Part shown: piece by piece, positions 23,381-32,625 of the stretch
Layout of the letters: every line of letters begins with the position of its first letter
Position numbering within the stretch: position 1 is the first letter of the stretch
DNA from: CBDCVN01 sp965223045
Lineage (GTDB): Bacteria > Deinococcota > Deinococci > Deinococcales > Trueperaceae
DNA: 64,000 nt
Direction of reading: 5' to 3'
Assembly: GCA_965223045.1 (NCBI GenBank)
Contig: CBDCVN010000013.1
Location: 2,728,001 to 2,792,000 of the forward strand
Notes under the pieces: model-generated
Databases searched by the model: none
Seen by the model: only the letters and a program-made list of their open reading frames with translations
Told to the model about the DNA's origin: nothing
Program-made: the position numbers and the translations under genes

Positions 23381-26065
23381 ATGCTTCAATGCCGAGAATT
23401 TGTTAGTGTAGTAACGGTTTTGTTTCTTATATTAAGCTTAGCCTTAACTCAAGCACAAACTAAAGATGATGATGATGACATAGACACTGGCCTAAAGCTA
23501 GTAGGAATACAGGTGCTTGGTACCAGTGATACTATTGCTTCTTTAGTAGAAATAAATCTTAATGCTCGAGAAGGCACACCTATTGATGTTATTGACTTGG
23601 AGACTGAGCGCAATAGGGTGCTTTCTATGGGTAGCTTTGCTGAAGTGAGCCTACGCATAGAAAATAGAGACGAAGGTCCCATACTCTTAGTGCGTGTAAA
23701 AGAAAATCCACGCATTGGTGAGATAATTATTGAAGGTTCTAGCCAAAACATTGAAGAGTTACTAGGAGTTTTGGAAGAAGTAAATCTTTTGCGTATAGAT
23801 GGTGTTTACAACACTATACGTGCTAAAGAGGCAATTAAAACTTTACAACAAGCCTATCAACAACTAGGTTGGCCTTTTGATATTCCTATAAATTTACGTA
23901 GTGAGCCCTTACTAGCTGAAGAAGATGAAGAATATGAAGATAGTGAAAGCCCTGTTAGACTTATCTATAGTATCACTGAAGAATTACCAATAAACAGTGT
24001 GGTTTTTGAAGGAAACACTAAAATTAGCGATGTAAAGCTTGCTAGAGCATTTAAAACCCTAGAAGATCTTGGGATTTTCGATTTTGGCCTATATAACTCT
24101 GCAAGGCGTGATGTAAGCGAGCTATATCGTGAGGAAGGTTATTTTGGTAGTGGTGTTAATAATTCTCAAAGCAGTTTAATTGATGGAATTCTCAATATAA
24201 ATATTCGTGAACTTATTATTTCTAGCATAGACACAACAGCTGTTGGCATTGATCCAAAGGAATTAGGGATGTCATCAGGCGACCTTTTTAATTATGAAGA
24301 TCTTTTAGCTAAGGTTAAAGAACTATCTAGAGGCCGCACCAGTGATATAAATGTAGGCTATGCAACCACACCACAAGGGGAAGTGCGAGTGCGTCTGACT
24401 GTGGGGCCTCCTGCTTCGGCAGGTAAAATTACTAGCTTGGAAATACAGGGAAATACCATTATCTCTACAAGTGAATTGGTTACCCTTATGCAACTGAAAG
24501 TGGGAGATACCTTTACCTCCGCACTAGCTCAAGATGATTTCCGCCGTATTCAAGAACATTATAGTGAGAAGGGTCTTGCCATTGTTCCTGAAGCTGACTT
24601 CAACTATGAGGAAGGTAAGTATATCCAGAGGATAAAAGAGCTAAAAATTCAGGCTTACGACATAATTTTTGACAGTGAAACATCACGTACTTCATCCCGT
24701 GTTGTTACTCGCTACTTACCTACTGAAGGTTCAATTTATAGCCAAGATGAATTACGTAGTGGTTTACTTAATGCCTCACGCCTTGGCATAGTTGAGCCCT
24801 TAGATGTACAATTGCAGTTTCCTGACGAAGAAAAACCCGACGAGGCCACGGTGCTAATAGCAGTTGCTGAACGTCCTACCCGTAATTTTTCGCCTAGTCT
24901 TAACTACACTACTGCCCAAGGCTTGAGCACTCAGGTAGCTTATACGGATAATAACTTTTTAGGTTTGGCTCATAACTTCACTGTAAGTGTGAGTGGTTTT
25001 TCCTCTGACAATGGGCTTTTAATAGGTGGAGAAACTGGTTACAAGGTACCTTGGATAGATATTGATTTACTTGACTTTAAAAAAGTACCTACCTCATTTG
25101 GTGTATCTGTTTTCAGTCTTGCCAATGCTAATCAGGCATTGATTTTTGATGGTAAAAGTACAATTGACCATCCTTGTGTTGACGCAGGGACATGCGAGGA
25201 CATAGACCAAAACAAAGTTAGTATAGGTGAATATAACCGTCGTGACACAGGTTTACGTCTTAGCATAGGTAGACCTATTTTTGATTTTACTAACCTAAAC
25301 TTTTCAGCTAGAGGAAGTTATACTAATTATGGGCTCGAGCCACCTAGTGAAAGTTGTACTTTTGATAGTGATGGTAATGTAGTGAATAGTGAATGTGCTT
25401 TAGAAGAAGTAGACTCACAAGATTTTTTACCAAAAGATGGCTTCTCAAGTTTTCTAGGTATGGGTATAACCTTTGATAACAGGGATAGACTTGAGTTTCC
25501 TACAGAAGGATTTAAAGTCAATATAAATGGTGGTGTGGGCTTTGGCAATGATTACAAGAACCCTTCAACAGGCAATCAGCAGGGCTATATCTATGAACAA
25601 GTTGAGCTTGGTGCCAGAACTTATGTTGCACTTGGAGAAAAGAATCATGTCTTAGCATTCCGTGTAAATGCAGGACACCAATTTGGCGCAGATTACCCTA
25701 GTAGTAAGTTTTTCACTGTGGGTGACAGTGGTAACGAAGTAACACAGATACGTGGCTTTGATCGAGATGACTTCCTCCTTTCAGAAACTTATGCCATAGG
25801 TTCTGTAGAGTATCGCTATAATTTTGGTCTCACAACTGCCGTAACTCAAACTGTTATTGGTATCCTTTTTGCTGACCTTGGATATGCCTCTCAAGTAGCT
25901 AATCTTGGAGATGATGAAGTTCCTCTTTTTCCTAGTGGTGGTGTAGGTTTGCAAATTAACATTGGTTTTGGCGGTGGTATTCTAGCGCCTATTCGACTCG
26001 ATTATGGGTTTTCACAAAGACAACCCACAGGGCATCTTAGTTTTAGGATAGGATTTGTTTACTAA
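23381..26065 (+). CDS. bamA: Outer membrane assembly protein BamA (Omp85)
   Basis: An 894-residue Omp85. A signal peptide (VTVLFLILSLALTQAQ) precedes an acidic linker, several POTRA domains (for example LVGIQVLGTSDTIASLVEIN, INSVVFEGNTKISDVKLARA, ITSLEIQGNTIISTSELVTL) and a C-terminal 16-strand barrel. The lid-lock motif QIRGFDRDDF lies near residue 790, and the last strand ends in Phe-Val-Tyr (FRIGFVY), close to the C-terminal aromatic rule. It inserts beta-barrel proteins into the outer membrane and so proves a diderm envelope. purU overlaps its 3' end by 11 bases. Confidence 0.93.
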   Translation: MLQCREFVSVVTVLFLILSLALTQAQTKDDDDDIDTGLKLVGIQVLGTSDTIASLVEINLNAREGTPIDVIDLETERNRVLSMGSFAEVSLRIENRDEGPILLVRVKENPRIGEIIIEGSSQNIEELLGVLEEVNLLRIDGVYNTIRAKEAIKTLQQAYQQLGWPFDIPINLRSEPLLAEEDEEYEDSESPVRLIYSITEELPINSVVFEGNTKISDVKLARAFKTLEDLGIFDFGLYNSARRDVSELYREEGYFGSGVNNSQSSLIDGILNINIRELIISSIDTTAVGIDPKELGMSSGDLFNYEDLLAKVKELSRGRTSDINVGYATTPQGEVRVRLTVGPPASAGKITSLEIQGNTIISTSELVTLMQLKVGDTFTSALAQDDFRRIQEHYSEKGLAIVPEADFNYEEGKYIQRIKELKIQAYDIIFDSETSRTSSRVVTRYLPTEGSIYSQDELRSGLLNASRLGIVEPLDVQLQFPDEEKPDEATVLIAVAERPTRNFSPSLNYTTAQGLSTQVAYTDNNFLGLAHNFTVSVSGFSSDNGLLIGGETGYKVPWIDIDLLDFKKVPTSFGVSVFSLANANQALIFDGKSTIDHPCVDAGTCEDIDQNKVSIGEYNRRDTGLRLSIGRPIFDFTNLNFSARGSYTNYGLEPPSESCTFDSDGNVVNSECALEEVDSQDFLPKDGFSSFLGMGITFDNRDRLEFPTEGFKVNINGGVGFGNDYKNPSTGNQQGYIYEQVELGARTYVALGEKNHVLAFRVNAGHQFGADYPSSKFFTVGDSGNEVTQIRGFDRDDFLLSETYAIGSVEYRYNFGLTTAVTQTVIGILFADLGYASQVANLGDDEVPLFPSGGVGLQINIGFGGGILAPIRLDYGFSQRQPTGHLSFRIGFVY

Positions 26066-26927
26066 TCAACAAAACTTACATAATGCAAAATTGCTAATTT
26101 CTTGCTTAGATAAGCCAGGAATTGTTGCTGCTGTATCACAGTTTTTATATAGTCATAGAGCTAATATTCTGGACTCGAGCCAACACACCACTAACCCCTA
26201 CAATGGTAACTTCTTTATGCGGATGGTTTTTAATCTGGAAAGCTTAGATCTAAATCGTTCTGCTTTCGAAAAAGCCTTTGAAACTGTAGCCAAAAAGTTT
26301 GATATGGCTTGGCATATGGCTTATGGTGACAGACGCAAACGTATGGCCATTATGGTCTCAAAGTATGATCATTGTTTCTTAGAGTTGCTATGGCGTCATC
26401 AACGGGGTGAACTCAAAGTTGACATTCCTTTAGTAGTTTCTAACCATGAATCTTTGCTAGAGTTAAGCAAATCCTTTGGTATCCCCTATTACTACTTGCC
26501 TGTTAGCAAAGATGCTAAAGCTGAACAAGAACAGAAGGTAATAGAACTTTTCAAAAAGTATCAAATAGACTTTATTGTTTTAGCACGCTATATGCAAATT
26601 CTTTCTGCAAAGTTTGTCGCTCACTACCCCCAAAATATTATTAACATCCACCACTCTTTCCTACCAGCTTTTGTGGGGGCCAACCCTTATAAAAAGGCCT
26701 ATCAACGAGGTGTAAAGTTAATTGGGGCTACAGCCCACTATGTTACCAATGATTTAGATGAAGGGCCTATAATTGAACAAGATGTGGAAAGGGTCTCACA
26801 TAGTGATAATGTGCAAGATCTTAAACGCATAGGACGTGATATTGAACGCAAAGCCTTAGTTAAGGCAGTAGCAGCACATATTGAGGATAGAATAATAGTG
26901 TTTGAGAATAAGACTATAATTTTCTAA
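26055..26927 (+). CDS. purU: Formyltetrahydrofolate deformylase
   Basis: A 290-residue enzyme hydrolysing 10-formyl-THF to THF and formate, feeding PurT-dependent purine synthesis. An N-terminal ACT domain (LLISCLDKPGIVAAVSQFLY) is followed by a formyltransferase-fold catalytic domain with the conserved IINIHHSFLPAF (Asn and His) and the Asp in VTNDLDEGPIIEQD. The TTG start at 26055 lies within the bamA 3' end, giving an 11-base overlap and probable translational coupling. The 3' end converges on the dsRBD gene with only 5 bases between. Confidence 0.93.
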   Translation: MFTNQQNLHNAKLLISCLDKPGIVAAVSQFLYSHRANILDSSQHTTNPYNGNFFMRMVFNLESLDLNRSAFEKAFETVAKKFDMAWHMAYGDRRKRMAIMVSKYDHCFLELLWRHQRGELKVDIPLVVSNHESLLELSKSFGIPYYYLPVSKDAKAEQEQKVIELFKKYQIDFIVLARYMQILSAKFVAHYPQNIINIHHSFLPAFVGANPYKKAYQRGVKLIGATAHYVTNDLDEGPIIEQDVERVSHSDNVQDLKRIGRDIERKALVKAVAAHIEDRIIVFENKTIIF

Positions 26928-26932
26928 GCTTA

Positions 26933-27406
26933 TTAATTTTCCTCATCAACTTCCATAATCTCACCTAGAGCTTCGAGGCTTCCCTTATAGAGCAGTAAAG
27001 TTAAACGGTGAATTTCAGCAATAGCCTTATCTCCTTTAAAGCGATGGTCAACACGGCTATTAGCTACAGTCATGCTAGTAGCTAAAACTTCAGCGAAAAT
27101 TGGCCAAGGCCCCTCAAAATCTTCTGTAGGTGATTCAGTAAGTTCTAAACCATTACTTTCTACTAAAGACTTAGAATTAGAAAAGGTGTTTCGATTACTT
27201 AATAAAGCCAATGCCTCCTCACTCGCGTGCCTCTCAGCATCACGCTTATTACTCCCTTGTCCTGTACCATAAACTTCATTTTGGATAACTACATCTGTAA
27301 TAAAGGTTGGCTCGTGCTCTGGTCCTGTAAATTTAGTATTAAAGCTAGGTTTACCTAAGCCTAATGATTGACTACGTTCAATAAGAATGCCCTTAGGGTG
27401 CTGCAT
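26933..27406 (-). CDS. dsRNA-binding-motif protein
   Basis: A 157-residue protein with an N-terminal dsRBD at residues 3-70: PKGILIERSQSLGLGKPSFN, then FITDVVIQNEVYGTGQGSNK and RDAERHASEEALALL. The loop GSNKRDAERHA is the RNA-backbone contact (usual xSKKxAKxxAA). A linker and a helical C-terminal domain (WPIFAEVLATSMTVANSRVD) follow. No RNase III catalytic domain is present. I recall similar stand-alone proteins in Deinococcota; their role is unknown, with RNA binding likely. It is cytoplasmic. Confidence 0.8.
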   Translation of the reverse strand: MQHPKGILIERSQSLGLGKPSFNTKFTGPEHEPTFITDVVIQNEVYGTGQGSNKRDAERHASEEALALLSNRNTFSNSKSLVESNGLELTESPTEDFEGPWPIFAEVLATSMTVANSRVDHRFKGDKAIAEIHRLTLLLYKGSLEALGEIMEVDEEN

Positions 27407-27697
27407 ATCACATCTCTTTTCTATAGCAATAAATTAAGGTGCCCTTGGTCACTTTAAAAATTGCCGAAGTTTTGGAATGTAAAAGAAGGCGCGCCAAAGC
27501 TTGGCTAGGTTTTATTAAATATTTTTAGTTATAAAAGTACTCTCACACGCCTAACTACACCACTAATTTATAACAAATCATTTTTAATAGCAAGTTTTTG
27601 CACAAACCAGATTAGATTTGTGATTTTCCTTTATAAATAGCTGAATGGCTGCTCATATAATATCTTTGCTCGAGCTTGCCACACATCTCGAGCAACT

Positions 27698-28867
27698 TTA
27701 ATTTATAACCCCCCCCCTACAAGCTTGTTCACTGCCTCCTAGATAATCAAACCTATCAACTAATTCATCTAAAGCACTATAAAGATAAACTGTATCACCA
27801 CTATCGCTCCAAAAAGAACTAGAAACAGCTAAACTCATTTGTCCCTCACTTAGAATTTGAGGAGATAAAGCTAGATATTCATTATTATCATTAAGAATAT
27901 ACCAGCCTTGAGTATTAACCTCTTCGGTAGCTTGCAAAAGCACAAGTTCATTGTCATCTTCCGTATTAGGAGCATAAAGCACACAAAGGACTCTTACTCC
28001 ACTTATGTTTTGCACTAAGGTATCATAAACATCAAAAGGAAGTGCTGGCTTGTAGTTAGCTATGACTCTGTATTCCCCGGTAGGCTTTACTTTAATAAGA
28101 ATGTTGCCATTTTTGTCTGTACGATATATTCTTGCTCCCACTTCTTCATAGCGGTTTAAAGCCTCGAGATGAGGGTGGTTATATCTATTGTCTTTACCAG
28201 CAGAAATAACAACTACCTCTGGGTAAAGCAAATTCATTACTGTATTCACATCACCATTACGAGAACCATGATGAGAAGCACGATGTACATCAATATCCTC
28301 AAAGTACTCCCCATAGCCATTCAAAAGCCACCAGTTGAACTCCTCTTCTTCAGCATCACCTGTAAAGCTCATTCTAAAGCCATTATACTCTATAACAAAA
28401 CCTATAGAGTTATTGTTACTATCAAAATCATAGTTTTGTGGAGGGGGAATTATATACATGTTCGCTTCGCCTAAGCCAATGCGACGCTCTTCAGGTTCAA
28501 GATAAGTGCTACCACTGTTTTCTACAGCTTCTAGTAGTCGAACATAAGTTTGTGTAGCATGGGGGATTTGGTTATCCATAAAGAAACGTGGACGATAATT
28601 ATTTACAATTTCCATTAACCCACCTATATGATCAGCATCTGGGTGTGAAGCTATAACTAAAGAAAGTTCCTCTATGCCTAAATTCTTTAGATACTCCGAA
28701 GCACCTCGACCACGCCAACCGCCATCATACATTACAGTTTGTCCACTGGTGCCTTGAATAAAAACAGCATCTCCTTGCCCCACGTCAATGATATGAATTT
28801 CAAGAGTTTGTCCCTGAGCAAAAGTAAAGAGACAAAGAATAATCAAATGCTGTCTGACGGTTTTCAT
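27698..28867 (-). CDS. Secreted ComEC-like MBL hydrolase with lamin-tail domain
   Basis: A 389-residue exported protein. A short signal peptide (HLIILCLFTFAQG) precedes an MBL domain (about 20-265) of the ComEC/Rec2 C-terminal type: DVGQGDAVFIQG, SHPDADHIGG, FTGDAEEEE and HRASHHGSRNG. A lamin-tail-like (LTD) domain follows at about 290-380 (LYAPNTEDDNELVLLQ, YLYSALDELVDRFDYLGG). MBL domains of this type can be nucleases or esterases; extracellular DNA processing is possible but unproven. It starts in a 4-base ATGA overlap with the DUF3006 gene, its usual partner. Confidence 0.87.
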   Translation of the reverse strand: MKTVRQHLIILCLFTFAQGQTLEIHIIDVGQGDAVFIQGTSGQTVMYDGGWRGRGASEYLKNLGIEELSLVIASHPDADHIGGLMEIVNNYRPRFFMDNQIPHATQTYVRLLEAVENSGSTYLEPEERRIGLGEANMYIIPPPQNYDFDSNNNSIGFVIEYNGFRMSFTGDAEEEEFNWWLLNGYGEYFEDIDVHRASHHGSRNGDVNTVMNLLYPEVVVISAGKDNRYNHPHLEALNRYEEVGARIYRTDKNGNILIKVKPTGEYRVIANYKPALPFDVYDTLVQNISGVRVLCVLYAPNTEDDNELVLLQATEEVNTQGWYILNDNNEYLALSPQILSEGQMSLAVSSSFWSDSGDTVYLYSALDELVDRFDYLGGSEQACRGGVIN

Positions 28868-29178
28868 AAATCTATGTCACCACCTGTGTCAACATTGCTT
28901 TTTTTAATTCTTTTCTTTATTTCCTCTATCTTCTTTAAACGATCTTTAGTTTCTTCTTCATCAGCCTCAAAACGCATAATAATTTCTCGAGCACTAGTAT
29001 CAACCCTCACAGTAAGTTTAAGCACATCACCTTCTTTTGTATCTTCTGGTAAAAGTTTTTGGGGAAGCTCTATTATATCTTGACCATGGGGTAGCTCAAG
29101 CACTACATAATCATCATCTTCAAATCTATCAACTGTATAAAAGCCATCTGTCAATTTTGCTACGTTGGGGGTTTGCAT
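28864..29178 (-). CDS. DUF3006 domain protein
   Basis: A 104-residue protein with a DUF3006 core (DGFYTVDRFEDDDYVVLELP, then LPQKLLPEDTKEGDVLKL), the small beta domain commonly encoded next to ComEC-like MBL proteins, and a charged helical tail (DEEETKDRLKKIEEIKKRIK). There is no signal peptide. Its 3' end overlaps the MBL start by 4 bases, so the two are co-translated. The tail may be an added interaction helix; the role of the domain is unknown. Confidence 0.85.
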   Translation of the reverse strand: MQTPNVAKLTDGFYTVDRFEDDDYVVLELPHGQDIIELPQKLLPEDTKEGDVLKLTVRVDTSAREIIMRFEADEEETKDRLKKIEEIKKRIKKSNVDTGGDIDL

Positions 29179-29327
29179 GCTTTTATTATTACAAAGATAT
29201 ACTTTAAACAGCTAAGAATTGGACATTCTCAAAAAGCTGAAATTTGAGATTAAGTAAATTGCAAAGCTTGTTCTTGTGTTTTGTACCAGTTTCAGATAAA
29301 CAAGTCTCAATAATAGTAATGTTTACA

Positions 29328-29810
29328 TTAATAATCAAGCAATAACATTAGTTCTTTACCTGCCGAAGCATTAACTATTAAAGCGATTTTTTTGGAAATG
29401 GCTTGAGCTTTCGCTCTTAGATCTTCTTCACTCGAGCAAAGGTGAAGCTCCTCTATATACCCTTTTGCTTTTTTCTCAGGTAACCTAGCGATCAAAATAC
29501 TCTCAAGCCTCTCCAACAATTCATCTACTTTGCTTTCTTTATTTATTTTGGATGAAGGCTCTTCAGGCAAATTTTCCACTCTGGGTTTTTTGAGAGATGT
29601 TACCTGATCTTCTCCTAGAGAGGTAAATGGTCTTATTAAACCTTCAGTAATAAAGGAATTCATAACCTTTATTACTTGAGTTTGTTCTAGCTTTGTCTTA
29701 TTAACTATTGTCTCAAGGTCAACCTTATTTCGACAGGCAGTAATAATCCTCAGTTCTTCACGTGTTAAGCGCCTTGTTAAAGGCAGTAAATCAGCCCTTT
29801 TATAAAACAT
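29328..29810 (-). CDS. Winged-helix-like hypothetical protein, 160 aa
   Basis: Residues 13-62 (LTRRLTREELRIITACRNKV, LETIVNKTKLEQTQVIKVMN) look like a winged-helix unit of the kind seen at the end of DUF4388 regulators. A polar linker (75-95) and a helical C-terminal half (ELLERLESILIARLPEKKAK) follow. No receiver or catalytic domain is seen. It may be a small regulator or adaptor in the cytoplasm; family membership is not certain. It stands alone upstream of the DUF3006-MBL pair, 149 bases away. Confidence 0.6.
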   Translation of the reverse strand: MFYKRADLLPLTRRLTREELRIITACRNKVDLETIVNKTKLEQTQVIKVMNSFITEGLIRPFTSLGEDQVTSLKKPRVENLPEEPSSKINKESKVDELLERLESILIARLPEKKAKGYIEELHLCSSEEDLRAKAQAISKKIALIVNASAGKELMLLLDY

Positions 29811-30019
29811 ACTTTGTACCTCAATTCCTTAGCTCAGTGCTTAAAGAACCTCCTTATCAGCCTAGTCAACAAACCCTTAGGTAATTGAGCTTGAATCTTA
29901 AAAAGACTGCTAGCTTTAAACAATAAACTCAAACAATGACACCCTAAAACCTCTAATTAAATTAATTATATTACAACTTTAATGACCAGTTATTCACACG
30001 CTACAACTATTGGCATCTC

Positions 30020-31456
30020 TGTTAAGTCTCACTAAGTCATGACCATATTAAGTCTCAAAAAGTCGTAACCTTTGCTGTTCTTGCCAAGTAAAAGGAAGAG
30101 AAGGCTGAAAAGGGATAGATTGAGTAAAAGCAAAAATGTTTCCAATGAGTGTGGGTGGATCAATACCTTGGATGGGTAACTGTTTAATCAACTCACCTCT
30201 CTGATTGAGAAATGACAAAACTCTTTCTGGTAACTTGAAATTTATTTCGCACTGCTCACGTAAATGATTGTTCCCTAGGTAATAAATCTGTCCTCCTAAG
30301 GAAATTGTGCCGTTTTGACCTATTCGCCTAAACCATTTTCCCTTTGCTAGATAAGCATCAACTTCGCTTAGGTCAAACATTTCATCTTCCCACTCAGGTC
30401 TATACCAGCGCCCTGAGTGAGCTGCCTCTGGAAAAGCTTGTAGCGGTGCTTGCCCTCCCAAAGAGTGACAAGGAAGCTCTTCATTAAGTATGTTGCGTCT
30501 ATCTCGTAAAGCTTGATATAAAGCGTTCCAAGATGGATAGTGTCGATCAAGAACCTGATCAGCCCACAATTGATGCGATCTCTCTACAATTGCTTGATCT
30601 GTAGGGCGACGAATACGACTAAATTGAAGTTCGATACCCATTGCTAACAACCACAGATGTAATCTTGTAGGAAAGGGTGATTTACTCCTAACATCAAAGA
30701 AAACACTGTCATGATCAACTTGAATACTTTCAGGTAACCCCCAGTCTAAAAATGCTAACCTCAAAGTGATTTGATAGTCCTCAGTATTGGTGTGGCGAAT
30801 TGCTTTCTCCTTACCTAGAAAGCAAGGATAACTTAGCAGGCGTGTACGGGAAACAACATCACTTACATCAACTAGGCTAACTACTCCTACACTTGGAACA
30901 AGCTCATGTCCCATTGCATCTACTTGCCAACATTCATGGGCATGGGTTAAGCGTGTGTGCTTAGTGGATGGTAATGCTACATGACGTTCATAGTTTTGGA
31001 CCAATTGCTCTTCTTGTAAGAAGCGATTAATACTTGACCGACTAGGCAACAATTTACCTGCCCACTGGGGCATACGACCTAGCTCTATACGCAACGTATC
31101 AGCACCCCAACGAGGATGTTGTAATCGTATTTGACGTAATTCTCCTACCATACGTGCAGGATAACTGCTTAGAGCTCCTTTTTGAGGACGTCCCATCTTC
31201 CTTTCCAAACCTTGACGACCTTGTTCACGACCTCTTCTTACCCATTTTTTGACTGTAGATGGATGCCACCCTAATTCAAGAGCAATTTTGCTTATTGGTT
31301 CTCCATTGTCAGCTCGTTGTAGCATTTCTACTCTTTCTTCTAAGGAGGTGTAATCTGACATAATCCATATCATGCAGCTTTTTTACCTACTTGGAGTCTA
31401 AAAATAGTCACGACTTTATGAGACTTTAGGGGGTCACGACTTAGTGAGCTTTAACA
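30020..31456 (-). mobile_element. Intact IS481-like element, 1437 bp
   Basis: Imperfect 25-bp terminal inverted repeats (TGTTAAGTCTCACTAAGTCA at 30020 against the reverse of 31432-31456) enclose one transposase gene. A 4-bp duplication TCTC flanks it at 30016-30019 and 31457-31460. Each end carries a second, subterminal copy of the repeat (TTAAGTCTCAAAAAGTCGTA on the left, its inverse at about 31407-31429), which are probably paired transposase sites. The element contains no CTCGAG. Confidence 0.88.
30048..31361 (-). CDS. IS481-like transposase (HTH plus rve integrase core)
   Basis: A transposase of about 437 residues. Two N-terminal HTH segments (RADNGEPISKIALELGWHPS, then GADTLRIELG) precede an integrase-type DDE core with D in WQVDAMGHE, D in SIQVDHDSVFF and E in DQAIVERSHQLW. 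A C-terminal beta-rich region (GTISLGGQIYYLGNNHL) follows. The frame is intact and could be active. The ATG at 31361 (MSDYTSLEERVEML) is chosen as the natural start; a second ATG at 31373 is possible. No Shine-Dalgarno is evident. Confidence 0.88.
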   Translation of the reverse strand: MSDYTSLEERVEMLQRADNGEPISKIALELGWHPSTVKKWVRRGREQGRQGLERKMGRPQKGALSSYPARMVGELRQIRLQHPRWGADTLRIELGRMPQWAGKLLPSRSSINRFLQEEQLVQNYERHVALPSTKHTRLTHAHECWQVDAMGHELVPSVGVVSLVDVSDVVSRTRLLSYPCFLGKEKAIRHTNTEDYQITLRLAFLDWGLPESIQVDHDSVFFDVRSKSPFPTRLHLWLLAMGIELQFSRIRRPTDQAIVERSHQLWADQVLDRHYPSWNALYQALRDRRNILNEELPCHSLGGQAPLQAFPEAAHSGRWYRPEWEDEMFDLSEVDAYLAKGKWFRRIGQNGTISLGGQIYYLGNNHLREQCEINFKLPERVLSFLNQRGELIKQLPIQGIDPPTLIGNIFAFTQSIPFQPSLPFTWQEQQRLRLFET

Positions 31457-31510
31457 TCTCTTAGTATTATATGGTTATTATTTCATTAATCTTAGAAAGG
31501 ATTTATATTC

Positions 31511-31798
31511 ATGGAATTAGCCATACAAGTACTTGATTATGTACTGATAGCTGTAGCTATCTGGGCAATAGTTGTTGCAAGAGGAATGGGTGGCTTAATT
31601 GGTAAGGCTTTTGGTTTTATGTTGTGGGGGATGATTTTTCTAGGGATTGCCCATATTTCTGAAACTATCACTTTTGAGTTTCTAAAGTGGGACATAGCTT
31701 TAGTAGAACTTGTCCACCGCCTAATAGTACTAGTAGGATTTATCTTGCTTATAGCTGGGTTTGCTCAAATTCCTAAGATTAAAGAGGCATTAGAGTAA
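31511..31798 (+). CDS. Small integral membrane protein, 95 aa
   Basis: Three predicted membrane segments at about 8-24, 31-48 and 68-85, with conserved-looking GGLIGKAFGFMLWGMIFLGI and HRLIVLVGFILLIAGF. It should sit in the cytoplasmic membrane. AAAGGA lies ten bases before the ATG. I do not recognise a named family. It stands alone between the IS481-like element and the convergent NMP-kinase-like gene, so nothing can be inferred from operon context. Confidence 0.65.
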   Translation: MELAIQVLDYVLIAVAIWAIVVARGMGGLIGKAFGFMLWGMIFLGIAHISETITFEFLKWDIALVELVHRLIVLVGFILLIAGFAQIPKIKEALE

Positions 31799-31951
31799 AT
31801 CAATTGCTTATATAAAACCCCAAAAGCTTGGATTATATAGCGCCCATTCAATTTGCCCAAACAAGCCATATTCAACTCAAGCCTTAAGTCCTTCCTTATT
31901 TAATTTTAGTTTGTTAGACAAAACCCACTTAAGGCTAAGTATTTTATATCT

Positions 31952-32554
31952 TTATGTTTTTGAAAAAGGTCTTTCTAAATCTATGATTTCGTGGCCATGC
32001 TGCTGCAAAACTTTCTTAAGCTCAGCTATAGAATCTTCAAGAGGTCGATAACAATCAATCTCATATACTTGCTCTACCTTAAGATTTTTCTTAAGCCAAG
32101 AAATAACCTTAGCTTCATACCTAAGAAAACGTTTTACTTTAGCCTTATAGAGCTTATTATCTAGTGGTTTACCTCTATTAAGGGCTCGCTTGGCTTGCAC
32201 TTCTAAAGACCAGTTTTCAAAGTTAGGGGCACTACTATTTACATGCAGAAGAATAATTTGTTCCTTTCTAAAGGCTTTAAAAATTGCTTTTGCTTGCTCA
32301 ATAGTTCTAGGAAAGCCATCAATCACACAATCTTGCTCTTTGGCATGCCATTTGACAAACTCAAGAAACTCATGGCTAACATTAGGAATAAAACTACCAC
32401 GCCTTTTTTGCATCTTGAACTTATTCTTACCATTGGTACGCACAAACCACGCCACATGATAGCGCTTTTTTATGCCAAGCCAACGCATAAGGCGTTTACT
32501 GTGGGTCGTTTTACCAGAGCCGGGAGGACCCAAAACAAGGTAAACTTTTTGCAT
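31952..32554 (-). CDS. Adenylate-kinase-like nucleotide kinase
   Basis: A 200-residue P-loop kinase: Walker A GPPGSGKTT at 9-17 and the NMP-kinase signature CVIDGFPRTIEQAKAIF with DGFPR. The LID region is short, very basic (KLYKAKVKRFLRYE) and has no zinc-binding cysteines. Two stretches that contact AMP in true Adk (the T-G-D-L segment after Walker A) are replaced by basic WFVRTNGKNKFKMQKRRGSF. It is thus an Adk relative, but substrate NMP is uncertain and it is unlikely to be the cell's main Adk. Confidence 0.75.
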   Translation of the reverse strand: MQKVYLVLGPPGSGKTTHSKRLMRWLGIKKRYHVAWFVRTNGKNKFKMQKRRGSFIPNVSHEFLEFVKWHAKEQDCVIDGFPRTIEQAKAIFKAFRKEQIILLHVNSSAPNFENWSLEVQAKRALNRGKPLDNKLYKAKVKRFLRYEAKVISWLKKNLKVEQVYEIDCYRPLEDSIAELKKVLQQHGHEIIDLERPFSKT

Positions 32555-32625
32555 TTAGGGTAAAGTTTTTCTCTTTACTTCACTCAGAATAATATTCTAC
32601 CATTTGATCATTTGATGGTAAGAAC

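Noticed and set aside
28169..28474. 101-codon plus-strand ORF opposite the MBL gene
   Set aside because: Antisense shadow of a well-supported coding region; composition unlike a real protein.
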